Shown one piece after another: positions 7,555-16,718 of a stretch of 50,600 nucleotides of DNA. This stretch comes from Bacteroidota bacterium (GTDB lineage Bacteria; Bacteroidota; Ignavibacteria; UBA10030; UBA6906), in assembly GCA_019637975.1 (NCBI GenBank), contig JAHBUR010000030.1:1-50600 (forward strand), written 5' to 3'. Each line of letters opens with the position of its first letter. Position 1 is the first letter of the stretch. The translations under genes were made by a program, and so were the position numbers. The notes under the pieces were generated by a model. It worked only from the letters and a program-made list of their open reading frames with translations. It was not told the DNA's origin and made no database searches.

Positions 7555-10500
7555 TCACTTACCATGACACTGCTTATACTTCTTCCCGCTGCCGCACGGG
7601 CAGGGATCGTTGCGCCCGATTTTATCGCCGACATGAATCGGTTGAGGCTTCCCGGCTTTTGCTTCGGGCGGCGCCTGCGCTGAACCGCCGGGAACGGGTT
7701 CCCGATTTCCCTGAAAGCCCATTCCGGTTGATGATTCGTGGCTCGTGCGCATCTGCTGCGGCCGCCGGGGCCCGCGCAACGGCAACTGCTGTTGCTCGAC
7801 AGGGAAGAGCTTGAATGCCGTCGTTACGATTTCGGTGTTGACTTGATCGAGGAATGCCATAAACATGCGGAAGGCCTCCGTCTTGTACTCCACGATCGGG
7901 TCTTTCTGGCCGTAGGCACGCAAGTGAATTCCCTCTTTCAGGTCATCCATCTCCCGCAGATGATCCTTCCATTTCTCGTCGATGACACGGAGGACGACCA
8001 TCTTCTCGATCTGCGTCATCATCTCGATGCCGAGCTTTTCCTCTTTGCGCTTGTAGAACTCGCGTGCGGCGTTGATGATTTCGTTCTTGACGCCGTCCTT
8101 CCCGATGTCCTGAAAACGTTGGGGCGTGATCGAGAAGTCAACGAGAAGCTGCGAGCGCAAATCATTGACAAGGCCTTCGATCTCTCCCTCCTCATAGTAC
8201 GCGTCAACAAGCTTCTGCGCCTGCTCATCCAGCAGATCGAGAATATCGTCTTTGATCCGGTCGCTCACCAATGCCCGGCGGCGGCGGGTGTACACCACTT
8301 CACGCTGCTGGTTCATCACGTTGTCGTATTCTAACAACCGCTTGCGGATACCGAAGTTGTTTTCTTCCACCTTCTTCTGGGCCCGCTCGACGGATTTTGT
8401 GATGAGGGGATGGGTGATCACTTCACCTTCTTCCAATCCCATGCGCTGCATAATCCGTGCAATGCGTTCGCTGCCGAAGAGGCGCATGAGATCATCTTCA
8501 AGAGAAAGAAAGAACAACGACGAGCCGGGATCGCCCTGACGTCCCGCGCGGCCGCGCAACTGCCTGTCAATGCGGCGCGCTTCGTGCCGCTCGGTGCCGA
8601 CAATGTGTAACCCGCCTGCTTCACGGACACCGGGCCCGAGTTTGATATCCGTTCCGCGGCCTGCCATGTTGGTGGCAATCGTAATCGCCCCGGGGTTTCC
8701 GGCATGCGACACAATTTCCGCTTCGCGCTGATGCTGCTTCGCGTTCAACACGTTGTGCGGCACACCTTTCCGCTTCAACATGCGGCTGATAGTTTCGGAG
8801 ACTTCGACGCTTGTGGTACCCACAAGAACGGGACGCTGTTTCGAGCGCATTTCTTCGATATTTTCAAGAACGGCGTTGTATTTTTCGCGCTTCGTCTTGT
8901 AAACAAGATCGTTCATGTCCTCGCGGACCATCGGCTTGTTGGTCGGGACGACGACAACGTCGAGTTTGTAGATATCGAAAAACTCTCCTGCCTCCGTCTC
9001 GGCCGTACCCGTCATGCCCGCCAATTTCTTGTAGAGGCGGAAATAATTCTGCAGCGTGATTGTTGCCAGCGTCTGCATATCGCGCTCAACTTTCACGCCC
9101 TCTTTTGCTTCAATCGCCTGATGCAGTCCGTCCGAGTAACGCCGGCCGGGCAATAGACGGCCTGTAAACTCATCGACGATCTGTACTTTGCCGTCATCGG
9201 TTACGACATATTCATCATCTCTCGCGTACAGCGAATACGCCCGCAAGAGTTGTGTCACGGTGTGAATCCTGTCGCTGCGTTCGGCATACAAACGGTTCAA
9301 CTCATCTTTCTTTTGCTGTCGCTGCTCTGGAGTTAGCGAGTCGTCGTTTTCCAGAATGCTGAACTCCGTCCCCAAGTCAGGCAGGACAAAAAAGTCCTTG
9401 TCGGTCACCATCGGGGCAAGAAGTTCACGCCCTTTGTCGGTAAGAGTGATTTGATGGTTTTTCTCGTCGATTGCATAGTATAACTCGTCGTCAATCTCGT
9501 GCATGCGTGCGGATTGATCGCGCAAGTATTCCACTTCGGTGGTTTGAACGAGCCTCTTGTGCGCAGGTTCAGTTAAGACTTTCATCAAACGCGGATGCTT
9601 CGGCAAGCCGCGGTTTGAGCGAAGGAGCAACACGCCGGCTTCATCCTCTTTTCCCGCTTCCAGCAGTTTTTCTGCTTCCCCAACGATTTTGGACACATAA
9701 CTGTGTTGCGCATTCACCAGCCGCTCGACCCTCGGCTTCATTTCATCGAACTTGTGATCTTCCTGCGACGTCGGACCGCTGATGATCAGCGGCGTTCGTG
9801 CTTCGTCAATCAAAACAGAGTCAACCTCGTCAACAATAGCGTAGTAGTATTCGCGATGAACGAGATCGACTTTATCCACCACCATGTTGTCACGGAGATA
9901 GTCGAAGCCGAATTCGTTGTTCGTACCGTATGTGATGTCGCAGCCGTATTCTTTCCGTCGTTGGAAGGAATCCATCGTGTTCTGGATGCAGCCGACAGTG
10001 AGGCCGAGGAACTCGTACACTTTTCCCATCCACAGACTGTCGCGCTTGGCAAGGTAATCGTTCACCGTAACGATATGTACCCCGCGCCCCGGCAGGGCAT
10101 TGAGATACACCGGCATGGTTGCAACGAGTGTCTTCCCTTCGCCAGTCGCCATTTCGGCAATCTTGCCCTGATGCAGCACAGCCCCGCCGATCAACTGTAC
10201 ATCAAACGGGATCATGTCCCACACAATCGTGTTGCCCATGATGTCGAACTTCTGTCCGACAAGACGCCGGCACGCATCTTTCACCGCGGCAAATGCCTCC
10301 GGCAGCATCTCATCGAGAGTGTCCCTCGTGATTTCGTCCCGTTCTTTTTCAAGTTCATCAAGCTTTGTGGCAACGGCTTCCCGCTCGGCACCTTCAAGCC
10401 CGATAAGCTGTTGCTTTGCGGCTTCGATTTCCGCTTCGACATCCTTGATGGCTTCGTGAATGCGCGCACGAAATTCCCCCGTCTTTGCCCTCAACTGATC

Positions 10501-10620
10501 GTCGGAGAACTGTTGATACTCTTCGTAGAAGACGTTAATCTGTCCGACAAGCGGCTCAAGCGCCTTCACATCGCGTTCGTGCTTCCCTCCAAAAAGCTTC
10601 TTCAGAACACCAAGCATCAC
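7555..10620 (-). CDS. secA: Preprotein translocase ATPase SecA
   Basis: The 1021-residue motor that drives proteins through SecYEG. Visible parts: Walker A GEGKT (160-164), Walker B DEVD (264-267) with [10 protein letters not shown], and helicase motifs such as [13 protein letters not shown] and [10 protein letters not shown]. The C-terminal linker is followed by a zinc-binding tail, [16 protein letters not shown] (Cys1007, Cys1009, Cys1018, His1019). It is longer than E. coli SecA (901) because of inserted segments between residues 60 and 100 and in the middle, as is usual in Bacteroidota. It is first in a row with the antitoxin, toxin and PII genes, and divergent from the PBP4-type gene across 122 bp. 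Confidence 0.97.
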   Translation of the reverse strand: MMLGVLKKLFGGKHERDVKALEPLVGQINVFYEEYQQFSDDQLRAKTGEFRARIHEAIKDVEAEIEAAKQQLIGLEGAEREAVATKLDELEKERDEITRDTLDEMLPEAFAAVKDACRRLVGQKFDIMGNTIVWDMIPFDVQLIGGAVLHQGKIAEMATGEGKTLVATMPVYLNALPGRGVHIVTVNDYLAKRDSLWMGKVYEFLGLTVGCIQNTMDSFQRRKEYGCDITYGTNNEFGFDYLRDNMVVDKVDLVHREYYYAIVDEVDSVLIDEARTPLIISGPTSQEDHKFDEMKPRVERLVNAQHSYVSKIVGEAEKLLEAGKEDEAGVLLLRSNRGLPKHPRLMKVLTEPAHKRLVQTTEVEYLRDQSARMHEIDDELYYAIDEKNHQITLTDKGRELLAPMVTDKDFFVLPDLGTEFSILENDDSLTPEQRQQKKDELNRLYAERSDRIHTVTQLLRAYSLYARDDEYVVTDDGKVQIVDEFTGRLLPGRRYSDGLHQAIEAKEGVKVERDMQTLATITLQNYFRLYKKLAGMTGTAETEAGEFFDIYKLDVVVVPTNKPMVREDMNDLVYKTKREKYNAVLENIEEMRSKQRPVLVGTTSVEVSETISRMLKRKGVPHNVLNAKQHQREAEIVSHAGNPGAITIATNMAGRGTDIKLGPGVREAGGLHIVGTERHEARRIDRQLRGRAGRQGDPGSSLFFLSLEDDLMRLFGSERIARIMQRMGLEEGEVITHPLITKSVERAQKKVEENNFGIRKRLLEYDNVMNQQREVVYTRRRRALVSDRIKDDILDLLDEQAQKLVDAYYEEGEIEGLVNDLRSQLLVDFSITPQRFQDIGKDGVKNEIINAAREFYKRKEEKLGIEMMTQIEKMVVLRVIDEKWKDHLREMDDLKEGIHLRAYGQKDPIVEYKTEAFRMFMAFLDQVNTEIVTTAFKLFPVEQQQLPLRGPRRPQQMRTSHESSTGMGFQGNREPVPGGSAQAPPEAKAGKPQPIHVGDKIGRNDPCPCGSGKKYKQCHGK

Positions 10621-10742
10621 ACACCACAGTTGTTAATGTTGAAAAATTCGACTAAATATAGACAGATTTTCAATGTCAAACAAGGCGAGTACAGAACCGC
10701 CGAGACAGCAAAAACAGTCACCTGAACACACCGACACACTTC

Positions 10743-12305
10743 ATGACTTGCTTTCGTTTGTTTGTGAGAGAATGCGGAACGCTCACAGCCGCGGCATTCT
10801 GCGCGCTTGTTATCGCAGGATGCGCCGCAAAAACACTGCAGCGCATTCCGCCGCCGCCGGCTGAAGAAACAGTGACTGCGCAACCTGAACCGGAAGTCGT
10901 CCCTGTCGAACCCGTGTTTGTCAAGCCGAGCAAGTTGACTGCTCTGAGCGGATCGGCATATCAGACGATCAAAGCACGAGTCGACTCGCTGATTCCCGAT
11001 TCACTCTTTCCTCCCGCTCATATCGGGTTGAAAATTTCGTCGTTGAAAACACGCGAAACGTTGTACGAACTCAACGCCAACTCGTTGTTCAATCCCGCAT
11101 CAAATCAGAAACTGTTTACTTCCGCTGCTGCTCTTGCAGTTCTCGATGACGATTTCTTGTTCTCGACTGTCGTCAGCCTCGATCCTTCCGTTAGTACGAT
11201 TTTCATCAAAGGATTTGGCGATCCACTGTTTTCGATGAAGGATTTGGATTCGCTTGCACGGCTTACGGCATTCTCCCTCCCGTCAAAAAGTTCCTGGAAA
11301 GTCGTTGGCGACCGTTCGTACTTCGACACACTATATTGGGGATATGGCTGGAATTGGGATGACGAGCCTGAGCCGTACCAGCCGTTCATCAGTCCTTTGA
11401 TACTCAACGGCAACAGCATCAAGCTGATAGCCTCGCCCGGCGCAGCAGCCGGCGCCCCACTTCTTGTGCGGACGGAGCCGCCAACGGATTTTGTGACGAT
11501 TGAGAATAGAGGGATCACGGCCCGCGAGACTCTTTCAACGCCGCTACGGCTGACGCGAGCAATGCGGGAGCGGCGTAACGTACTTGTTGTTGAAGGCGAG
11601 ATGCTGTCCGGTTCACGCGAACAAAGCACAGAGTTAAGCGTGCTTGAGCCTGAACGTTACGTTGCGCATATCTTCGCCGAACGACTGAGAAATCTCGGTA
11701 CCACAATTTCCGGGGTTGTGATTGATACGGTAAGCCCGCAGGCAATCGAAATCGCCCGCATCTCCCGCCCTCTTGACACGCTTATCGCATACATCAACAA
11801 GCAAAGCGACAATCTCTCCGCCGAAGTGTTGCTGAAAATATTGGGGGCGGAAGTGAAAGGAACGCCCGGCTCCGCCGCAAATGGAGCGGCAGTTGTGAAG
11901 GAATTCCTCGACAATCTTGATATCGACACCAACTCGATCAAGATAGCGGATGGGTCGGGATTGTCGAGGATGAATCTCGCATCGCCCGCCGCTGTAGTCC
12001 GGCTGTTGGAGAGGATGTACGACTCTCCTTACTTCGAGCGCCTTGCCAACTCACTTTCGATTGCGGGAATTGACGGATCAACACGCAGTCGCATGAGGCG
12101 AACCGCCGCCGCCGGCAACATGCGCTCAAAAACCGGAACGCTCACCGCCGTTTCTGCTCTCTCCGGCTACCTCCTCACCGCCGACGGCGAGCCACTCGCT
12201 TTTTCGATGATGATGATGAACTACCCCGCCGAGTCGCGGATGTACAGACGTGTGCAGGATGAGATTGGAGTTTTTCTAAGCAGATTGAGCCGTACCGCAT
12301 ACTGA
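10743..12305 (+). CDS. dacB: D-alanyl-D-alanine carboxypeptidase/endopeptidase (PBP4, S13 family)
   Basis: A 520-residue periplasmic peptidoglycan hydrolase. The three penicillin-binding motifs are visible: SxxK as SNQK (Ser120 nucleophile, Lys123), SxN as QSDNLSAEVLL, and KTG in MRSKTGTLTAVSALSGY. The insertion between motifs 1 and 2 is the long domain typical of the DacB/PBP4 type. The N-terminus looks like a lipoprotein signal with lipobox VIAGC (Cys27), followed by a proline-rich linker. It should therefore be anchored to a membrane, unlike E. coli DacB. No strong ribosome site precedes ATG 10743. It ends at a hairpin shared with the convergent gene. Confidence 0.9.
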   Translation: MTCFRLFVRECGTLTAAAFCALVIAGCAAKTLQRIPPPPAEETVTAQPEPEVVPVEPVFVKPSKLTALSGSAYQTIKARVDSLIPDSLFPPAHIGLKISSLKTRETLYELNANSLFNPASNQKLFTSAAALAVLDDDFLFSTVVSLDPSVSTIFIKGFGDPLFSMKDLDSLARLTAFSLPSKSSWKVVGDRSYFDTLYWGYGWNWDDEPEPYQPFISPLILNGNSIKLIASPGAAAGAPLLVRTEPPTDFVTIENRGITARETLSTPLRLTRAMRERRNVLVVEGEMLSGSREQSTELSVLEPERYVAHIFAERLRNLGTTISGVVIDTVSPQAIEIARISRPLDTLIAYINKQSDNLSAEVLLKILGAEVKGTPGSAANGAAVVKEFLDNLDIDTNSIKIADGSGLSRMNLASPAAVVRLLERMYDSPYFERLANSLSIAGIDGSTRSRMRRTAAAGNMRSKTGTLTAVSALSGYLLTADGEPLAFSMMMMNYPAESRMYRRVQDEIGVFLSRLSRTAY

Positions 12306-12314
12306 ACAAAGTAA

Positions 12315-12340
12315 AGCCCGGCTCCACACAGAACCGGGCT
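12315..12340. terminator. Hairpin between convergent genes
   Basis: AGCCCGG (12315-12321) pairs perfectly with CCGGGCT (12334-12340) across a 12-base loop, between the stops of two convergent genes. The T-tract is weak on either side (TTTACTTTG on the minus strand), so it may work in both directions or with help from Rho. Confidence 0.55.
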
Positions 12341-12365
12341 GGCACGTCTTGGTAAAACCACCAAT

Positions 12366-13280
12366 CTACTGCATTCCTAAGATCCGGATATCGCCGCCGG
12401 AGGTTCGGGCATGAATCGGGTTGCCGCCGCCGTTCACGGTTCCGCGAATGCGGCTGTCGGACATCTTGCCGGACATGGTGATCGGGAAGTCGCAAGTGAC
12501 ATCGCCGCCGCTTGTCGAGGCGTCAATTGTTGCACTGATGTTCTTGGGCATCATAATGTCGATGTTGCCGCCGGAGGTTTCGGCAAACACTCCCTGGTTC
12601 GATTCCTTCACTCTCACCGTGATATTGCCGCCGGATGTCTCCGCCCGGACTTTCCCGTCGATCGTGTTGAGTGTAACGTTGCCGCCGCTTGTATGCACAT
12701 TCACATCGCCCTTCACTTCGGAGATTCTGATATCACCGCCGGATGTTTCCATGCGGAGCGTGCCGTCAACTTTCTCCGCACGGATATTCCCGCCCGACGT
12801 TTCCAGATCAATCGAGCCGGAAATATCGGCCAGCGCAATATCCCCGCCCGATGTGCCGCCGTTCAGTTTCCCCTTGACGCTGTTTACCGTGATGTTGCCG
12901 CCGGAAGTTTCCATTCTGAGATTGTATTCTCGCGGAACTTTGATCGTGTAGCGGACTTCCAAATCGTTGCTTCCCCAATTAAACCACCGGCCTGAACGGG
13001 GGCTTTTCCCCCGAACCTCAACGCCACCGGATGTTTGTGATGCTGTAATCTCAAACTCGTCAACATCACGCTGGCGACCGCGCAACGTTGCGTACACGGA
13101 AACTTCCTTCGCATCGGTTCCCGTAATCTCCACCGACCCGAAATCGGTTTTGATGAAGAATGTGCCGCCGGGCGTTGCCGTGAATTTCTTGTCGAATGTC
13201 TTCTCCGCCCCGCTGGCGTACACAAAACTGACGATGAACGTGACGACCATAGCTAAAATGATGCGGATTGTTCTGCTCAT
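12366..13280 (-). CDS. DUF4097 beta-strand-repeat protein, secreted
   Basis: A 304-residue protein with an N-terminal signal peptide (helix IILAMVVTFIVSFVYASG) and then a beta-strand repeat region. The core TSGG is found ten times, mostly as ETSGGNI or TSGGDI every 18-30 residues, as in DUF4097/'putative adhesin' proteins that form a right-handed beta-solenoid. Each repeat has the form (E/H)TSGG(N/D)(I/V)xx. No catalytic residues are apparent. It may be a structural or surface protein; DUF4097 domains also occur beside anti-sigma and stress genes in other bacteria. The start ATG has GGGAGG 6 bases upstream. It converges with the PBP4-type gene. Confidence 0.82.
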   Translation of the reverse strand: MSRTIRIILAMVVTFIVSFVYASGAEKTFDKKFTATPGGTFFIKTDFGSVEITGTDAKEVSVYATLRGRQRDVDEFEITASQTSGGVEVRGKSPRSGRWFNWGSNDLEVRYTIKVPREYNLRMETSGGNITVNSVKGKLNGGTSGGDIALADISGSIDLETSGGNIRAEKVDGTLRMETSGGDIRISEVKGDVNVHTSGGNVTLNTIDGKVRAETSGGNITVRVKESNQGVFAETSGGNIDIMMPKNISATIDASTSGGDVTCDFPITMSGKMSDSRIRGTVNGGGNPIHARTSGGDIRILGMQ

Positions 13281-13482
13281 GATTCCTCCCGGAAGATCTG
13301 AATTGGTAAGACAATTTCACCTTGTTAGACGGCACTTTTTGGAAAAAGGTTGCACCGAAAACAGGATTCGACTGCAGACAAAGCGATTCTGGAGAATTGC
13401 TCTACACATCCCGGTCTTTGCTTTTCCCCTGCTATTTCGGTACTATTTGATATTATTTGACCTTTTTTCTTGAACAGCAGGG

Positions 13483-14457
13483 ATGAACCCCTCTTTGAAA
13501 CGCAGATTCCTCTTTCTCTTGTGTCTCGGTCTCATCGGTTGCGGAACGGACTCACCGAAACCCGAATCGCCACAGCCACCACCTCCCGCGGAAAAGCATA
13601 TGATTTCCATCCCTGAATTCAGCGGCACTCGTGCGTTCGAGTACCTCGTGAAACAAACGCAATTCGGGCCGCGCAACCCGAACTCGCCGGGACACGCGGC
13701 GTGTCTCATCTGGCTCGAGCAAACCATGCGGCAACTCGCCGACGAAGTGGAAGTTCAGCGCTTCAAGACGCAGGGATACAACGAAGCGCTTTCGCTTGCA
13801 AACGTCATCGGGCGGTTCAATCCGCAGGCGACGAGCCGCATTCTGCTTGCGGCACATTGGGATACGCGTCCCCGAGCCGAGCATGATGAAGACAGGAGCC
13901 GAAGAAACGAGCCCATCCTCGGCGCCAACGACGGCGCAAGCGGGGTTGCAGTTCTTCTCGAAATTGCCTCGCTTCTGAAGAGCCAGCCGCCGGAAATCGG
14001 GATTGATATTGTTCTGTTTGATGGAGAAGATTACGGATACGAGGGCGATCTCTCGAAGTATTTTCTCGGCTCGCGTTATTTCGCCAACACAAAACCCGCT
14101 GACTACAATCCCCGCTTCGGAATCTTGCTTGATATGGTGGGCGACAAATACTTGGACATTCCGAAGGAGATCAATTCACTCAGATATGCTCCCGATATTC
14201 TGAGTCTCGTCTGGGCGAAAGCAAAGGAACTGGGCTACACGCAGTTTGTGGACGAGCCCGGCGATGAAGTCAACGACGACCATATCCAACTCAACATGGT
14301 CGGAATCAAAACCATCAACATCATCGACTTCAACTATCCCGATCCGTCCAACCGCTACTGGCACACACATAAAGATGTGCCGGAGAATTGCAGCCCCGAA
14401 AGTCTTGAAGTCGTCGGCACCGTTGTTACACACGTGGTGTACACTCAACTCCCCTGA
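13483..14457 (+). CDS. M28-family peptidase / glutaminyl cyclase-like lipoprotein
   Basis: A 324-residue lipoprotein: the signal ends in the lipobox LIGC (Cys20), then a proline-rich spacer. The catalytic domain has the zinc-hydrolase fold of M28 peptidases and animal-type glutaminyl-peptide cyclotransferases. The metal-binding residues appear in LAAHWDTRP, ILGANDGASG, FDGEDYGYEG and the C-terminal HTHKDVPENC. The single-zinc-like layout, AND and DGED blocks and late His favour a glutaminyl cyclase-like member, which would form N-terminal pyroglutamate on exported proteins. An aminopeptidase role is possible. The next gene, prmA, starts 6 bp after the stop. Confidence 0.87.
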   Translation: MNPSLKRRFLFLLCLGLIGCGTDSPKPESPQPPPPAEKHMISIPEFSGTRAFEYLVKQTQFGPRNPNSPGHAACLIWLEQTMRQLADEVEVQRFKTQGYNEALSLANVIGRFNPQATSRILLAAHWDTRPRAEHDEDRSRRNEPILGANDGASGVAVLLEIASLLKSQPPEIGIDIVLFDGEDYGYEGDLSKYFLGSRYFANTKPADYNPRFGILLDMVGDKYLDIPKEINSLRYAPDILSLVWAKAKELGYTQFVDEPGDEVNDDHIQLNMVGIKTINIIDFNYPDPSNRYWHTHKDVPENCSPESLEVVGTVVTHVVYTQLP

Positions 14458-14463
14458 TTCCCC

Positions 14464-15333
14464 ATGACCAACGTGTACACTGAACTCGAACTCGTTGCGG
14501 ACGAGCAGTTCCGCGAACATCTTATCGGTATTCTCTCACAGATTGGCTTTGAAGGATTTTGGGAGGAAGGATCGATCCTCCGGTGCTACATAAGCAAGGA
14601 ACGATGGAGTGATGGAATGTTGGAGGAAGTGGAACGCGTCGCCAGAACCATTCATCGCTCGGGCAATTCCGTTCTTCCGAAAATCTCGGTACGGGAAATC
14701 GAAGGAAAGAACTGGAATGAAGAATGGGAAGAAACCATTCAGCCCATTCACGTCACGGAACGAATCGTCATCACGCCATCGTGGCACGACTATGCGGCAA
14801 AGCCCGGCGAGCTTGTTCTCATCATTGATCCGAAAATGTCATTCGGCACCGGCTATCATGAAACGACCCGACTTGTTTTGAAGCTGATGGAACGATACGT
14901 AAAGCCAGGGATCAAATTGTTGGATGTCGGAACGGGAACGGGCGTTCTCGCAATTGCAGGAATTAAGCTCGGAGCATCTTCCGCTGTCGGAGTTGATAAC
15001 GACGAATGGTCGTACGACAATGCAATCGAGAATCTTCAACTTAATCATGTGGAGAACACGACAGAGATAATCTTGGGTGAACTTTCAACTGTTCCAGCAG
15101 GCAGATTTGATATGATCGTTGCCAACATCCAGCGAAATGTCATCGAGCCTCTTCTGCCTGAGATGAAATTGAGACTAGCTTCGGGCGGGACGATCATCCT
15201 TTCCGGCTTGCTCAACATTGATGAGGAACCCATGCGGAAAGCGATTACAGATCACGGATTTCTGATTACAAGAATGATTTCTGAGAATGAATGGATCGCC
15301 TTGATGCTGACATCCGTAATCCCCAATCCGTAA
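14464..15333 (+). CDS. prmA: Ribosomal protein L11 methyltransferase
   Basis: A 289-residue SAM-dependent methyltransferase that trimethylates ribosomal protein L11. It has an N-terminal substrate-recognition domain (about residues 1-100), the PrmA signature MSFGTGYHETT (125-135) and the SAM-binding loop LLDVGTGTGVLAIAG (about 152-166). Motif IV reads VANIQRNV where other PrmA proteins have NILA. It lies between the M28 gene and the ppx/gppA gene with minimal gaps, so the three are probably one transcript. Confidence 0.92.
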   Translation: MTNVYTELELVADEQFREHLIGILSQIGFEGFWEEGSILRCYISKERWSDGMLEEVERVARTIHRSGNSVLPKISVREIEGKNWNEEWEETIQPIHVTERIVITPSWHDYAAKPGELVLIIDPKMSFGTGYHETTRLVLKLMERYVKPGIKLLDVGTGTGVLAIAGIKLGASSAVGVDNDEWSYDNAIENLQLNHVENTTEIILGELSTVPAGRFDMIVANIQRNVIEPLLPEMKLRLASGGTIILSGLLNIDEEPMRKAITDHGFLITRMISENEWIALMLTSVIPNP

Positions 15334-15344
15334 TCTCACATCAT

Positions 15345-16268
15345 ATGCGCATCGCAACGATTGACATAGGCACCAACACTGTTCTTCTTCTTGTCGCAGA
15401 GGTGGATAGTGAGGGAAGCATTCACCGGCTCGCTTACGAACAGCGCATCCCGCGCCTCGGCAAAGGAGTTGACGGCTCGAAGAATCTGCAGCCGGAATCG
15501 ATGCAACGCGTAATTGGAGTCTTGCAAGAATACAAATCCATTATCTCCTCATTTGATATTGAGAAGATTGTTGCGTGCGGAACGAGTGCCGTCCGTGACG
15601 CGGCGAACAGGGAAGAATTTGCAGAACTCGTACACTCAAACACCGGATTGGACCTTGAAGTCCTGAGCGGCGATGACGAGGCGTACTGGACGTACCGCGG
15701 TGCAGTCAGCGGCATACCGGGAATTACTAAAGCAACCGTCGTCGATATCGGCGGCGGAAGCACCGAAATCACCGTCGGCAACGACAAAGACATCATCGAT
15801 TCGATCAGCCTCGATGTCGGCAGTGTCCGGTTGACCGAACGCTTCTTGAAGCACGATCCGCCAACTCATCCCGAGTTGGAGGCTTCGATTACCCTTGTTG
15901 AAGACGAGATTGCTAAAGCAGGTCGGTTCGATTTCAAGGATTCGACACTGGTGGGAGTAGCGGGAACGGCTACCTCGCTCGCAATTCTTGCGCAAGGACT
16001 CAAAGAGTTCTCCATCGATGCAGTCACGAACTACAATCTCGACCTTGACACTGTGTACCTTCTCTTCAGGGCGTTACGGGCAATGCCTATGGACGAAATC
16101 CGCACGCAGTCTACGTTCCTTGAAGGCCGTCACGATGTAATTGTTGCAGGCGTTTTGATTCTTCGCGAGATTATGGCGCATTTCAAGTTCAAGGAGATGA
16201 TTGTGAGTGAACGGGGCGTGAGGTACGGATTGGTGTTGAGAGAATTCGAAAGAAATTCGAAATCCTAA
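15345..16268 (+). CDS. Ppx/GppA-family phosphatase
   Basis: A 307-residue member of the exopolyphosphatase/guanosine pentaphosphate phosphatase family with an actin-like ATPase fold. Motifs: ATIDIGTNTVLLLVAEV (phosphate-1), VACGTSAVRDAANREEF, then VVDIGGGSTEITVG (phosphate-2). The C-terminal regulatory domains of long Ppx/GppA are missing; it is the short form common in Bacteroidota. It may hydrolyse polyphosphate or pppGpp. The start at ATG 15345 fits the family N-terminus (MRIATIDIGTNT); it lies 11 bp after prmA. Confidence 0.9.
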   Translation: MRIATIDIGTNTVLLLVAEVDSEGSIHRLAYEQRIPRLGKGVDGSKNLQPESMQRVIGVLQEYKSIISSFDIEKIVACGTSAVRDAANREEFAELVHSNTGLDLEVLSGDDEAYWTYRGAVSGIPGITKATVVDIGGGSTEITVGNDKDIIDSISLDVGSVRLTERFLKHDPPTHPELEASITLVEDEIAKAGRFDFKDSTLVGVAGTATSLAILAQGLKEFSIDAVTNYNLDLDTVYLLFRALRAMPMDEIRTQSTFLEGRHDVIVAGVLILREIMAHFKFKEMIVSERGVRYGLVLREFERNSKS

Positions 16269-16285
16269 TGTCGAAATTCTAAACA
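16264..16285. repeat. Left imperfect inverted repeat of the S23 gene
   Basis: The sequence CCTAATGTCGAAATTCTAAA(CA) overlaps the ppx stop and matches, in inverted orientation, 16682-16710 on the far side of the four-helix-bundle gene. There are two mismatches and a 7-base insertion in the right copy. Confidence 0.6.
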
Positions 16286-16292
16286 CGTTCGA

Positions 16293-16652
16293 ATGTCTGA
16301 AACACCAAATCCCAAACGATATGACCTTGAGGAACGAACGGAGACATTTGCGAAGAGAGTCAGTCGGTTCGTTGAAGGTTTGCAAAAGACAATGTCAAAC
16401 CTTGAGTATGGAAAGCAACTCATCCGCTCGTCAGGTTCTGTTGGTGCCAACTACATCGAAGCAAATGAGGCGTTAGGCAAAAAGGACTTTCTGATGAGAA
16501 TCAAGATTTGCCGAAAGGAAGCAAAGGAAAGCGGCTACTGGCTCCGTTTGATACAGTGCAGCGAGTCATCGGAATCAGAACGGGCCGCCTTGGTTCAGGA
16601 ATCAACCGAGCTAATGAAAATCTTTGGAGGTATCCTCACAAAATCGCAGTAG
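16293..16652 (+). CDS. Four-helix-bundle protein (S23/23S rRNA-intervening-sequence type)
   Basis: A 119-residue, mostly helical protein with the pattern of the S23 family, first found in insertions within 23S rRNA genes and elsewhere as free genes: YDLEERTETFAKRVSRFVE, then QLIRSSGSVGANYIEANEA and KICRKEAKESGYWLRLI. It probably forms a four-helix homopentamer; its cellular role is unknown. It sits in an AT-rich island between two genes of a likely operon and is flanked by imperfect inverted repeats, which suggests it moved here as a cassette. Confidence 0.88.
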   Translation: MSETPNPKRYDLEERTETFAKRVSRFVEGLQKTMSNLEYGKQLIRSSGSVGANYIEANEALGKKDFLMRIKICRKEAKESGYWLRLIQCSESSESERAALVQESTELMKIFGGILTKSQ

Positions 16653-16681
16653 CACGAATTTTGAATTTAGGAATTTGAGAT

Positions 16682-16710
16682 TGTTTAGCATTTCGATATT
16701 CGATATTAGG
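16682..16710. repeat. Right imperfect inverted repeat of the S23 gene
   Basis: The reverse complement of this segment begins CCTAATATCGAATATCGAAA and ends TGCTAAACA. It pairs with the left copy at 16264-16285. Confidence 0.6.
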
Positions 16711-16718
16711 GTTTAACC

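Noticed and set aside
10650..10680. secA promoter TTTGACA...TATATTTAG on the minus strand
   Set aside because: The spacing (13 bases to TATATT) is too short for sigma70 and does not fit the Bacteroidota pattern well.
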